Shown: piece after piece, positions 24,418-31,617 of the stretch
How positions within the stretch are numbered: position 1 is the stretch's first letter
Layout: every line of letters starts with the position of its first letter
DNA from: CAZKCI01 sp964584165
GTDB lineage: Bacteria > Auribacterota > Erginobacteria > Erginobacterales > CAZKCI01
Assembly (NCBI GenBank): GCA_964584165.1
Contig: CAZOYW010000032.1
Coordinates: 1-34,434, forward strand
Reading direction: 5' to 3'
DNA length: 34,434 bases
Position numbers and translations under genes: made by a program
The notes under the pieces: model-generated
What the model was told of the DNA's origin: nothing
What the model saw: the letters and a program-made list of their open reading frames with translations, nothing else
Database searches by the model: none

Positions 24418-26318
24418 TACAGCCCCAACTTCTTCCGCCGGGACTCGATGTGGGCGGCGATACCCTCGACCGCCTTGACCGCGTCCGTCTCCACCGACAT
24501 CACCCCGCCGGTCACCTTCCGGCAGTCCTCGGTCAGGAGCTTGACCAGGTTCGGCCCTCCGGTCACCGTGGGGACCGGGTTGACGTAGGTGTAGAGGCCC
24601 AGGGCGAGGGCGAAGACGGCGTCGATCGTCGCCTTTTGCTCCATGTATTCGGGGGCGACCGCGGCTACGGGGAGGTCGGGGAAAGGCACGCCGCCCAGGG
24701 CCGCGGAGACCGCCTGGAGGAGGTCGGCGAGCCGCCCGGTGTCGGTGCAGGTCCCGAAGCTCAAGACCGGCGGGATCTTAAGCGCGCCGCAGATCGCCTG
24801 CAGCCCCGGCCCGGCCGATTTGGCCGCCTCCGGTACGCAGAGCCCCGCCACCTGGACCGCCGCGTTCCCGCAGCCCATGGAGAGGACGAGGATGTCCCGC
24901 CGGATCAGCTCCTTTACCACCGCCACCGTGTGGACGTCCTGGCCGGAGTCGCGGAGCGAGGTGCAGGAGACCATCCCGGCGACGCCGCGGATCTTCCCCT
25001 CCTTGATCGCTCCGAGGAGAGGGTCGAGCGTTCCGCCCAGGGCCGCGAGGATGGACTCGGTGGAGAAGCCGACCACCGCCTCGCGCACGGGCTGTCCCGA
25101 GAGGGGGGCGACCGAGGCCTTCCTTTTCGGAAAGTTCTCGATCGCCATCCCGAGGAGGGTGGCGGCCTGCTCGGCCGCCCGGAGGGGGTCGTAGTTCACT
25201 CGTTCGGAGACCCCCTCGAAGGCGACCAGCTCGCTCACCGGGACGAGGCGGAAGCGGTAGCGCTCGGCGTAGAGGGGATCGACCGGCATCGAGCAGTTCA
25301 TGTCGGCCACGAAGAGGTCGACGCAGCCCGAGGCCAGCACCGCCTCCTGCATGATCCAGTTGCCGGTGAAACCGAAGAAAACCTCGTCCATCGTCCAGCG
25401 CTGGATGATCTCCTGGCCGGTCTCGATGTTGGCGATGATCCTGAGCCCCTTGGCCCCGGCGGCGCGGGCCTTCTTCTGCCACTCTTCCCGGCGCGCCAGC
25501 TCGATCAGGGCGAAGCCAAGGAAGGGCTCATGCCCGTTGGGGAGGACGTTCACGTACTCCGGGTCGAGGACTCCCAGGTCCACCTGCATCCGGTGGGGGC
25601 GGGGGATCCCGAAGAGGATGTCCTGGCAGTATTCGTTGACGATCTGGGACTGGTAGGCCATGGCGATCGACATCCGCATCGCCTTCAGGGCCAGGCTCAC
25701 GTAGTAGCCGTCGACGTTGGTCAGGCAGGACGAGGTGGCGAGCATCATCTCTCCATGGATGCCGCCGGGGAAGATCTCGAGCTTCTTCCAGGTTTCCTGC
25801 CGCTCCTTCGGGGCGAGGGCGGCGACGATCCGGCTCGGCTCGTAGTGCTTGCGGTTGAAGTCCGCCTCAACGAAGTCGCAGAGGCGCCGGGCGACCTCGG
25901 CGTCGGAGCCGGAGGCGTCCACGCCGAGACGCCGGGCGAAGGATTTCAGCTTCTCCGCCTCCGCGATCCGGTAGGGGGTACGTCCCGCGGCGGTCGCCCG
26001 CAGCGTCTTCACCGTCTGGTCGGCGTGATAGTGGTAGGTGGAGGCGCCCATGACGTTCCGGAGGAGCATCATCCGCATCGCCATCCCGTCGGCGGTGATG
26101 CCGCAGACCCCGCGCTTGTCCTTGGCGGCGTCGGCCCGGCAAGGGCCGTTGGAGCAGAGGTCGCAGCGGGCGCCGGAGAGGCAGAAGGGGCAGCGCTTGT
26201 CCGGGGCGCCCATCCCCTGCGCTTCGTAGCGGTCCCAGATGCTGGTCATCCCGTCCTGCTTGATCCGCTCGTAGGCGCGGCGGACGGACTCGTGTTGGGA
26301 GATGCGGGAAGGTTCCAT
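24417..26318 (-). CDS. cooS: Anaerobic carbon-monoxide dehydrogenase catalytic subunit homologue (CooS), atypical C-cluster
   Basis: The 633-residue length is normal for CooS. N-terminal cluster ligands are C43 and C46 (a CxxC D-cluster-like pair) and C52, C55, C60 and C72 (B-cluster pattern). C-cluster ligands can be matched for H263 (NGHEPF), C342 (ADMNCSMP), C452 (GMVSCTS), C483 (SMGCGN) and C524 (FGTCTD). The GICCTGNE motif that carries Cys295 in the C. hydrogenoformans enzyme reads ANIETGQE here, so that ligand is Glu299. I recall a CODH-V-type enzyme with such a Glu and a hybrid [4Fe-3S-nO]-like cluster. CO oxidation is therefore doubtful, and redox or stress chemistry is an alternative. 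The start has GGAGGTGA just upstream. Ferredoxin and Rrf2 genes precede it on the same strand. Confidence 0.85.
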   Translation of the reverse strand: MEPSRISQHESVRRAYERIKQDGMTSIWDRYEAQGMGAPDKRCPFCLSGARCDLCSNGPCRADAAKDKRGVCGITADGMAMRMMLLRNVMGASTYHYHADQTVKTLRATAAGRTPYRIAEAEKLKSFARRLGVDASGSDAEVARRLCDFVEADFNRKHYEPSRIVAALAPKERQETWKKLEIFPGGIHGEMMLATSSCLTNVDGYYVSLALKAMRMSIAMAYQSQIVNEYCQDILFGIPRPHRMQVDLGVLDPEYVNVLPNGHEPFLGFALIELARREEWQKKARAAGAKGLRIIANIETGQEIIQRWTMDEVFFGFTGNWIMQEAVLASGCVDLFVADMNCSMPVDPLYAERYRFRLVPVSELVAFEGVSERVNYDPLRAAEQAATLLGMAIENFPKRKASVAPLSGQPVREAVVGFSTESILAALGGTLDPLLGAIKEGKIRGVAGMVSCTSLRDSGQDVHTVAVVKELIRRDILVLSMGCGNAAVQVAGLCVPEAAKSAGPGLQAICGALKIPPVLSFGTCTDTGRLADLLQAVSAALGGVPFPDLPVAAVAPEYMEQKATIDAVFALALGLYTYVNPVPTVTGGPNLVKLLTEDCRKVTGGVMSVETDAVKAVEGIAAHIESRRKKLGL

Positions 26319-26340
26319 AGGTCACCTCCGGAAAACGGAG

Positions 26341-26425
26341 TAAAGGAGTATTGGAGTAATGGAGTGTTGGGAAACCGCTGACCGGCGGGCCATTACTCCA
26401 TCACTCCAGTACTCCCCTACTCCCG
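26341..26425. repeat. Inverted minisatellite of GGAGTAAT-type units, downstream of the ferredoxin gene
   Basis: Units such as GGAGTATT, GGAGTAAT and GGAGTGTT run on one side (26345-26371). ATTACTCC, ATCACTCC and AGTACTCC run as their complement on the other side (26392-26425). Together they can form a long imperfect hairpin between the ferredoxin stop and the cooS start. A similar pair lies at 26656-26728. Confidence 0.65.
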
Positions 26426-26426
26426 C

Positions 26427-26612
26427 TTATTCTTTTAGCTCGATCGCCTCCACCGGGCAGGCCTCGACGCAGGCCCCGCACTCGGTGCAGGCTTCGGGGT
26501 GGGCGACCACGGCCTTGTCCTTGAGCTCGTAGACGTTGGGGTCGGCCGGGCAGGCCGCCTCGCAGGCGCCGCAGGTGACGCACTTCTCCGCATCGACGAC
26601 GGGCTTCTTCAT
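26427..26612 (-). CDS. 2[4Fe-4S] ferredoxin
   Basis: The 61-residue protein has two CxxCxxCxxxC-type sites: CVTCGACEAACP and CTECGACVEACP. It is a small soluble electron carrier, probably the partner of the CODH-like enzyme. The start is the second ATG (26610-26612), because AAGGAGG lies 6 bases before it; the first ATG would overlap the ribosome binding site. It is flanked on both sides by GGAGTAAT-type repeats. Confidence 0.9.
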   Translation of the reverse strand: MKKPVVDAEKCVTCGACEAACPADPNVYELKDKAVVAHPEACTECGACVEACPVEAIELKE

Positions 26613-26655
26613 CCGCATCCTCCTTCAGTTATGGTTGCACTGGAATGAGCGTAGA

Positions 26656-26728
26656 TCTCAAGGAGTGATGGAGTATGGGAGTGCTGGAGCATTGTAACGC
26701 ATGACTCCGCTACTCCACTACTCCATCG
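26656..26728. repeat. Second inverted minisatellite of GGAGTNNT units
   Basis: GGAGTGATGGAGTATGGGAG faces GACTCCGCTACTCCACTACT with about 20 bases between. The units match those at 26341-26425. This copy lies between the zinc-ribbon gene stop and the ferredoxin start, so the two copies flank the ferredoxin gene. Confidence 0.65.
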
Positions 26729-26979
26729 TCATTTTTTCGGGTCTTTCGGGCTTTTCTCAGCTTGTCGTACTTCTCCGGCCCCAGGCAGTCCCGCGCGTGG
26801 GCGCACCACTCCCAGCAGGAGGGGGGCATCTCCCGGAAGACCGGCTGCCCGCAGCGCGGGCAGGCCGTCTCCGCCTCGTCGGTCCAGAGCTCCGCTTCCG
26901 CCCCGCACCAGGGGCACTTGACGGTCTCCGGCTGGGGGGAGCGGATCCGCTCCGATCCCGGGCAGTTGAAGATGCTCAT
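26710..26979 (-). CDS. Small zinc-ribbon protein of CODH/ferredoxin loci
   Basis: The 89-residue protein begins MSIFNCPGSERIR and has CPWCG and CPRCG pairs that should form a zinc ribbon. REMPPSCWEWCAHARDCLG with three more Cys follows. I recall such proteins as conserved hypotheticals beside ferredoxin operons, but no biochemical role. A GAGG lies about 9 bases before the ATG. It sits between the 4Fe-4S protein and the small ferredoxin in the same operon. Confidence 0.75.
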   Translation of the reverse strand: MSIFNCPGSERIRSPQPETVKCPWCGAEAELWTDEAETACPRCGQPVFREMPPSCWEWCAHARDCLGPEKYDKLRKARKTRKNDDGVVE

Positions 26980-26989
26980 CGTGATGCCT

Positions 26990-27100
26990 CGGTTAGGCGG
27001 GGAACATGCGGACGAGCTGCCCGGGGGCGATGTAGGCCGCCTCTGTGAGGCGGCGTTTTAATCGCCCGCTCCCAGAGCGGGCCTACATCCCGCCTAACCG
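26990..27100. repeat. REPIN-like element: nested inverted repeats
   Basis: The outer arms CGGTTAGGCGGG (26990-27001) and CCCGCCTAACCG (27089-27100) enclose ATGTAGGCC (27030-27038) and GGCCTACAT (27080-27088). These enclose two hairpins, CCGCCTC/GAGGCGG and CCCGCTC/GAGCGGG, facing each other. Two REP hairpins in inverted order form a unit of about 110 bases. It sits directly upstream of the zinc-ribbon gene's ribosome binding site. Confidence 0.7.
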
Positions 27101-27112
27101 TGGCATTGCCTC

Positions 27113-27931
27113 TCATCCCGTTTTCCTTTCCCCGGCGATCCCGATGACGACCTCCTGGAGGGGGATCTGCTTCCCCGATTCCTTCAGGGCCTCCTCGACC
27201 AGGGCGGCGAGGGCGCCGCAGCAGGGCACCTCCATCCGGGCCACCGTGACCGATCGGATCGCGTTCCGCCGGAAATACTCGGCGATCCTCTCCCGGTAGG
27301 CTTCCCGGTCGTCGAACTTGGGGCAGCCCACCACCACCCGCCGCCCGCGCAGGAGGTCGTCGTGGAAGCCGGCATAGGCGACCGGGACGCAGTCGGCCGC
27401 GACGAGGAGGTCGGCCCCGGCGAGGAAGGGGGCCTGGGGCGGGACCAGGTTGATCTGGACCGGCCACTGCTTCAGCTGGGTCGTCCGGGCGCCGGCCGAG
27501 CGAGGCTCCCTCTCCACGGGGCTGTGGACGATCCGGGCGGAGGGGCATCCGCAGGCTTGGCCCCGCTCCGGCCTGGACTCCGCGGGAACCCGGATCCCCT
27601 TCTCCCGGAGGACGGCGCGCGCCTCGCGGAGATAGGCCTCCTCCCCGTGCGACTTCAGGTGTTCGAGGTGCTCGCGGATCGTCTTCTCCCCCTGGCGAAC
27701 CACGTTCTCCATCACCTTGCGCTCATCATATTTATCCGCCTCCCGCTCCTCCACCGCGATCGCGCCTTGCGGGCAGTGGCCGAGGCAGGCGCCCAGGCCG
27801 TCGCAGTAGACGTCGTTCACCAGCCTCGCCTTGCCCTGGACGATCCGGATCGCCCCCTCCGGGCAGTTGGGGATGCACTCCCCGCAGCCGTTGCACTTCG
27901 CCTCATCGATGGTGATGATCTTTCTTTTCAT
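27113..27931 (-). CDS. 4Fe-4S ferredoxin-type protein with conserved C-terminal redox/ATP-site-like domain
   Basis: The 272-residue protein has two N-terminal [4Fe-4S] motifs, CNGCGECIPNCP and CDGLGACLGHCP. It then has a helical linker with CGCP and a C-terminal domain with the blocks QLKQWPVQINLVPPQAPFLAGADLL, AADCVPVAYAGFH, VVGCPKFDD and ARMEVPCCG. I know this architecture as a conserved hypothetical near hydrogenase and CODH genes. Electron transfer is likely and the C-terminal activity is unknown. The start ATG has AGGAG about 13 bases away, which is rather far. It follows the Rrf2 gene after about 65 bases on the same strand, so co-regulation is likely. Confidence 0.75.
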   Translation of the reverse strand: MKRKIITIDEAKCNGCGECIPNCPEGAIRIVQGKARLVNDVYCDGLGACLGHCPQGAIAVEEREADKYDERKVMENVVRQGEKTIREHLEHLKSHGEEAYLREARAVLREKGIRVPAESRPERGQACGCPSARIVHSPVEREPRSAGARTTQLKQWPVQINLVPPQAPFLAGADLLVAADCVPVAYAGFHDDLLRGRRVVVGCPKFDDREAYRERIAEYFRRNAIRSVTVARMEVPCCGALAALVEEALKESGKQIPLQEVVIGIAGERKTG

Positions 27932-27995
27932 GCTATGGCATTTCTCCTTTGTCTGCCGATTTTCTGGCCGCTCCCGCTCGCTGTTCGCGCCTTCT

Positions 27996-28454
27996 TCACT
28001 TAGAGATCTCCGGCCGTTTCCCGTGGGAGCGGCGTCTCGCCGCGATCCCGCCGGTCTCCCGCAGCAGATCCCCGATCGTCACCGCGGCGAGCTCCCGGAG
28101 CACCCGCTCCTCCATCTTCTGGAGCCGGCGCCGCAAGGGGCAGGTGCCGCGGTTGCGGCAGAGTTCCCTCCGGAAGACGCAGGCCGAGAAGCCGATCCGC
28201 TTCTGGAAGATCCCGATCAGCTCGCGGAGCGAGATTCGCCCGGCCGGCCGCAGGAGCACCCAGCCCCCCCCCTTCCCCTCGGCCGCCGCGATCAGGCCGC
28301 GCGATCTCAGCTCCGGGAGGAGCCTCCGCAGGAAGGGGAGGGAGATCCCCTCCGCCCGGGCGATCTCGCGGGAGGAGAGCCGCTCCCCCCCGGCGCGGGC
28401 CAGGCGGAGGAGGGCCCGCACCGCGTAGTCCGTGTTCTTGGTTACCAGGCGCAC
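27996..28454 (-). CDS. Rrf2-family transcriptional regulator
   Basis: A winged helix (RLVTKNTDYAVRALLRLA..., recognition region SLPFLRRLLPELRSRGLI) is followed by three Cys, C94-x6-C101-x5-C107 (numbered from a TTG two codons earlier). This is the Fe-S ligand spacing of IscR/NsrR-type sensors. GTG at 28452-28454 is the preferred start because it gives the usual MRL opening and has AAGG 6 bases before it; TTG at 28458-28460 is the alternative. It heads the CODH-like operon and its own promoter carries a dyad. Sensing of Fe-S status, redox or NO is inferred from the family. Confidence 0.85.
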   Translation of the reverse strand: MRLVTKNTDYAVRALLRLARAGGERLSSREIARAEGISLPFLRRLLPELRSRGLIAAAEGKGGGWVLLRPAGRISLRELIGIFQKRIGFSACVFRRELCRNRGTCPLRRRLQKMEERVLRELAAVTIGDLLRETGGIAARRRSHGKRPEISK

Positions 28455-28472
28455 GCCCAACCTTCTCCAGCT

Positions 28473-28523
28473 TATACTAACACCAATTTCGTATTAGTAT
28501 ACATCATTTTTTGCCTTGTTCAA
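28473..28523 (-). promoter_or_regulatory. Rrf2 promoter with overlapping dyad operator
   Basis: On the minus strand TTGAAC (28518-28523) and TATACT (28496-28501) are 16 bases apart. The -10 box is one arm of a dyad TATACTAA (28473-28480) / TTAGTATA (28494-28501) with a 13-base AT-rich centre, which would cover about -12 to +16. That is the position of an autorepressor site. A second dyad (GCCTTG-TT-CAAGGC, 28513-28526) overlaps the -35 box. Confidence 0.65.
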
Positions 28524-28535
28524 GGCGAAAAATGA

Positions 28536-28994
28536 TCAGCGATCGAAGATCTCCCGCAGGCGGGCGATCTGCTCGGCGCTGTCGGACTCCGGTTTCGCTT
28601 CCTCCGGCTCGGCCGCGGGCGCGCGGGGAGAGATGAGATCGAAAAACTCCCGGGAGCCCATCAGGTGAACGCGCAGCAGGCGCACGGAGTTGACGATGTC
28701 CTTGCGGTCATCGGTGACCACGGTGAGGGCGCGCGGGTTCCGGAAGGACTCGGCCCGCTCCACGATATAGGGGTCGGCGTGGGCGACGAAGACCTCGGTC
28801 AGGACGGGGGAGATCGTCTCCACCCGGGGGAAGGTGTGGCCCCGATGGTCGTAGACCACGCGGACCTGGACCCGCTTCCCGGAAAAGCGGTCGAGGATGC
28901 GGGAGCGGAGCCGCCCCCTCGCCGCGTCGTTCAGGGGGAGGCCGTTCATCGCGAGCACGTTGTAGCCGTCGACCAGGTATTCCATGGAGCGCAT
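28536..28994 (-). CDS. NYN-domain (YacP/Rae1-like) PIN-fold protein
   Basis: The 152-residue protein begins MRSMEYLVDGYNVL. This is the NYN signature with the first catalytic Asp, followed by RVVYDHRG, then ADPYIVERAES and LTVVTDDRKDI with further acidic residues. YacP/Rae1-type proteins are ribosome-associated or RNA-cleaving nucleases, so RNA processing is the likely role. A charged C-terminal tail (EPEEAKPESDSAEQ) follows. The first ATG (28992-28994) has only a weak ribosome binding site, and ATG at 28983-28985 is an alternative. It ends just upstream of the Rrf2 promoter. Confidence 0.75.
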   Translation of the reverse strand: MRSMEYLVDGYNVLAMNGLPLNDAARGRLRSRILDRFSGKRVQVRVVYDHRGHTFPRVETISPVLTEVFVAHADPYIVERAESFRNPRALTVVTDDRKDIVNSVRLLRVHLMGSREFFDLISPRAPAAEPEEAKPESDSAEQIARLREIFDR

Positions 28995-29198
28995 TATTCA
29001 CCAAATGCGGGGGGGTTTCACCGTCAATATGGGGGCGTTTCACCCGCGCAACCGGCGTTGCAGTTCTTTAGCGCCGAAGAGGCGCCCGGCCTCCCCGTTC
29101 GGGCCCCTGGGGGGCGTTTTCCGCTACAAGATCGGCTTCCCGTTGGGTATGGCACGCAAATTGCTCCCTGTATGAAGCGGGAAGATGGAAGCGCCGCC

Positions 29199-29954
29199 AT
29201 GAGCCCCACCGCCGCCTTCGACCGCTTGCTCCAGGGGAGCCGCCTGATCCGGGAGAGCTTCCCCCTAATCCTCCGCGCCGCCTCCGGTTCCTCCCTCCTC
29301 CTGCTCAGCGGCGAGGAGGGGACGGAGCGGCACCTTCTGGCCCGGCTGGTTCATCTCCTCTCCCCCCGCAGCCGGTACCCCTTTCTCGGCTACGACCGGT
29401 CCGAGGCGCGCGCGGGCTTCGTGCGGATGCTCGCCGGAGGCCCCCGGCAGGCGGGCCTGATCGAGCGGGCGCAAGGGGGGACGCTCTTCCTGGACGGGAT
29501 CGAGGAGCTGGAGCTGCGGGAGCAGGTCTTCCTGAAGACCCTGATCGATCGCCGCTCCGCGCCGGGCGACTCCGCCCCTTGCCGCTTCATCCTGGGGGCG
29601 GACCGGAGCCTGCGCCGCCGGGCCGAGGAGGGGGAGTTCTACCCCGGCCTCTACTACAGCATCTCGGGGCTCGAGCTCCCCCTCTCCCCGCTCCGCCAGA
29701 GGAAGGAGGACATCATACCCCTCGCCCGCTTCATCCTGGCCGGCGCGCGGTCGGGGCGGCGGACCGTTCTTTCCCTGGAGGCCGTGCCCCGCCTCCTTGA
29801 CTACGACTGGCCGGGGAACTACCGCGAACTCGAGACCGTCCTTCGCCGGGCGGCGGAGCGTGGGCGGGGCAACCGGATCCGGGCCGAGGACCTGCCCGAA
29901 CGGATCCGCTTCGCCCGCTACTGGTCGCCCTCACCCGCCACTCCGGCGAACTGA
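29199..29954 (+). CDS. Degenerate sigma54-type AAA+ domain protein
   Basis: The 251-residue protein retains parts of an NtrC-type AAA+ domain: GGTLFLDGIEEL (Walker B), LPLSPLRQRKEDIIPLA and YDWPGNYRELETVLRRA. The Walker A region is LSGEEGTERH, where GExGTGKE is expected, so the Lys is missing. The GAFTGA loop that contacts sigma54 is absent, and there is no C-terminal HTH or N-terminal receiver. It is unlikely to activate transcription and may be an adaptor or a decayed regulator. The start is uncertain: ATG 29199 has GGAAG 7 bases upstream, and ATG 29172 is in the same frame. The open frame extends left to 28665, but that part is antisense to the NYN gene. Confidence 0.65.
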   Translation: MSPTAAFDRLLQGSRLIRESFPLILRAASGSSLLLLSGEEGTERHLLARLVHLLSPRSRYPFLGYDRSEARAGFVRMLAGGPRQAGLIERAQGGTLFLDGIEELELREQVFLKTLIDRRSAPGDSAPCRFILGADRSLRRRAEEGEFYPGLYYSISGLELPLSPLRQRKEDIIPLARFILAGARSGRRTVLSLEAVPRLLDYDWPGNYRELETVLRRAAERGRGNRIRAEDLPERIRFARYWSPSPATPAN

Positions 29955-29965
29955 TCCGCGGTCCC

Positions 29966-30044
29966 GTAGGCGCGGGCATTCCGTCCGTGCGCCGGCCGGT
30001 TATTGCGAGGACCCGGAGCGGAGCGAAGGGGACGAAGCAATCTC
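29966..30044. repeat. Composite of two dispersed repeats (GTAGGCGCGG and GCGAGG...GAAGCAATCTC)
   Basis: Bases 29966-30002 match the repeat at 4402-4456, and 30003-30044 match that at 6755-6797. Together they fill the space between the convergent AAA+ and radical-SAM genes. They run into the latter, supplying its stop codon and the last 15 or so residues. Confidence 0.65.
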
Positions 30045-31463
30045 TTGGCTCCCCGCGCCGGTCTCCGGTGGTCGCACCCGTCGGAGTATGTCCCAATACG
30101 CCCCCCGCTCTCCCTGGCGGATAGCCTCTTCCAGGACGCGGTTCGCGTCGTAGCTGTAATTCCGCTCCTTCCGGGAGGGGTCGAGGAAGAGGAAGCGGGG
30201 ATCGTCGCCCACCAGCCGGTCGATCTCCCCGGCGGCGCCGTCGGCGACGGCGGGCTCCAGGTAGTAGAGCGGATCGGCCGGCCTCTTGCCGCCGGAGAGC
30301 CCCGCCGGTGAGCCCCGGAGCGTCCGCTCCAGCTTGGTCCCCCGATAGACGCGGACGCCGAGCGAGATCCCCACCCGGTCGGCCGCCGACCGTTTCGCCC
30401 CCTCGATCGTGCGGGCGATGGACTGGCGCGTCTCGCCCGGGGCGCCCAGGAGGAGGTCGATCATCACGGCGATCCCCGCTTCCCGGGCGTTCCGGGCCGC
30501 GGCGAGCGCCTCGCTCCCCGTGAAATCCCTCCCCAGGAGCCTAAGCATCCCGTCGTCGAAGGAGTCGGCGCCGAAGTCGATCCCCGCGCAGCCCGCCTCC
30601 CGCATCAGGCGGGCGAAGGCGGGGGAGAAACCGCGCGGCGAGCAGTAGGCGTACCAGCGGACCTTTTCCGGTAGACGGCGGCGGATCAGCTCGCGGCAGA
30701 CCTCGTCGGCGTGGGAGAGGGGGAGGTTGAACTCGCTGTCGCAGGTGTGGAGGCGGTCGATCCGAAGCTCGGCGAGTCCCGCGACCTCTTCGGCGACCAG
30801 GGCGGGAGAGCGGAGGCGGACGGCGCTCCCCTTGGCCAGGGGGTCGGCGCAGAAGGTGCAGGAGGCCGGGCAGCCCCGCTTGGTCTCGAAACCGGCTTGG
30901 CCGCCCTCCCGGAAGTAGCGCGGGTGGTCGAAGAACCTCCGCCTTCCCCGCGGGCAGGAATCCAGGTCGGCCGGGGCGGGGGGGATCTCGCGGAAAGCGC
31001 CCCGGAAGGGGAAGACGAGGCCCGGGATCCCCCGCCAGTCATCTCCGGAATCGATCGCCCGGGCTATCGCCGCGAGCGCGCCTTCGCCGTCCCCCCGGAC
31101 GCCCCCGTCGGCCGCGGCGGAGGCTAAGACCTCCTCCGGCGCGATCGAGAAGCCGACGCCCCCGAGGATGACGACGGCGTCGGTGGCCTTCCGGATCTCC
31201 GCGATCGTCCGGATGATCTCCGGGAGGAAGGAGTGGCGGGCGGCGCAGGAGGAGTCGTCGAGGTTGCGGAGTGTGACCCCGACCAGGCCGAAGTCCCCGG
31301 AGCGGAAGAAGCGACGGATCGCGCCGGCCGGGTCGTTTTCCCAGCAGAGGTCGAGGATCGCCGGAGCGAAGCCCTGCGACTCGAGAGCGTCGGCGCAGTA
31401 TTCGAGGCCCAGGGGGGCGATGGGAGGGCGAACGCGGTTGGTGTTGACCAGCGCGATCCGCAT
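30000..31463 (-). CDS. B12-binding-type radical SAM protein
   Basis: The 487-residue protein starts MRIALVNTNRVRPPIAPLGL, the opening of a cobalamin-binding-like Rossmann domain (1-170, with ILGGVGFS). The radical-SAM motif is C198-x3-C202-x2-C205 in KRGCPASCTFCADP. A TIM-barrel-like region follows with IDFGADSFDD and IDLLLGAPGET, as in the B12-binding/radical-SAM group. The substrate is unknown. The start at 31461-31463 is chosen by homology pattern; the open frame reaches 31526, but the extra residues cross a hairpin. The last residues (SQEIASSPSLRSGSSQ) are translated from a dispersed repeat, so the native C-terminus probably ended near RRVRPPETG. Confidence 0.8.
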   Translation of the reverse strand: MRIALVNTNRVRPPIAPLGLEYCADALESQGFAPAILDLCWENDPAGAIRRFFRSGDFGLVGVTLRNLDDSSCAARHSFLPEIIRTIAEIRKATDAVVILGGVGFSIAPEEVLASAAADGGVRGDGEGALAAIARAIDSGDDWRGIPGLVFPFRGAFREIPPAPADLDSCPRGRRRFFDHPRYFREGGQAGFETKRGCPASCTFCADPLAKGSAVRLRSPALVAEEVAGLAELRIDRLHTCDSEFNLPLSHADEVCRELIRRRLPEKVRWYAYCSPRGFSPAFARLMREAGCAGIDFGADSFDDGMLRLLGRDFTGSEALAAARNAREAGIAVMIDLLLGAPGETRQSIARTIEGAKRSAADRVGISLGVRVYRGTKLERTLRGSPAGLSGGKRPADPLYYLEPAVADGAAGEIDRLVGDDPRFLFLDPSRKERNYSYDANRVLEEAIRQGERGAYWDILRRVRPPETGAGSQEIASSPSLRSGSSQ

Positions 31464-31489
31464 CTTCCGGGGTCTCTCTCGTCCCAGTT

Positions 31490-31514
31490 CTTGGCCCGCC
31501 CGGGGCGGGCCAAG
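31490..31514. terminator. Hairpin between the BMC and radical-SAM genes
   Basis: Arms CTTGGCCCGCC (31490-31500) and GGCGGGCCAAG (31504-31514) are perfectly complementary around CGG. It is 104 bases after the BMC stop and 27 before the radical-SAM start on the minus strand. No U-tract follows. It may attenuate or separate the two genes. Confidence 0.45.
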
Positions 31515-31617
31515 GACGATCGTCACTGCTCTTTCCCGTGGCGGCCGGGAAGGGAGGTCGTCCTTCGTGAGGTTCGGGGTGCCGCTCCGACGATCCGGCG
31601 GGCGGGATCGGGGGAAG

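Noticed and set aside
24333..26381. 682-codon plus-strand open frame antisense to cooS
   Set aside because: It overlaps a fully motif-supported CODH gene and has an Arg/Gly/Val/Asp-rich composition with no domain.
28665..29171. N-terminal extension of the AAA+ protein
   Set aside because: It is antisense to the NYN-domain gene and lacks domain signal.
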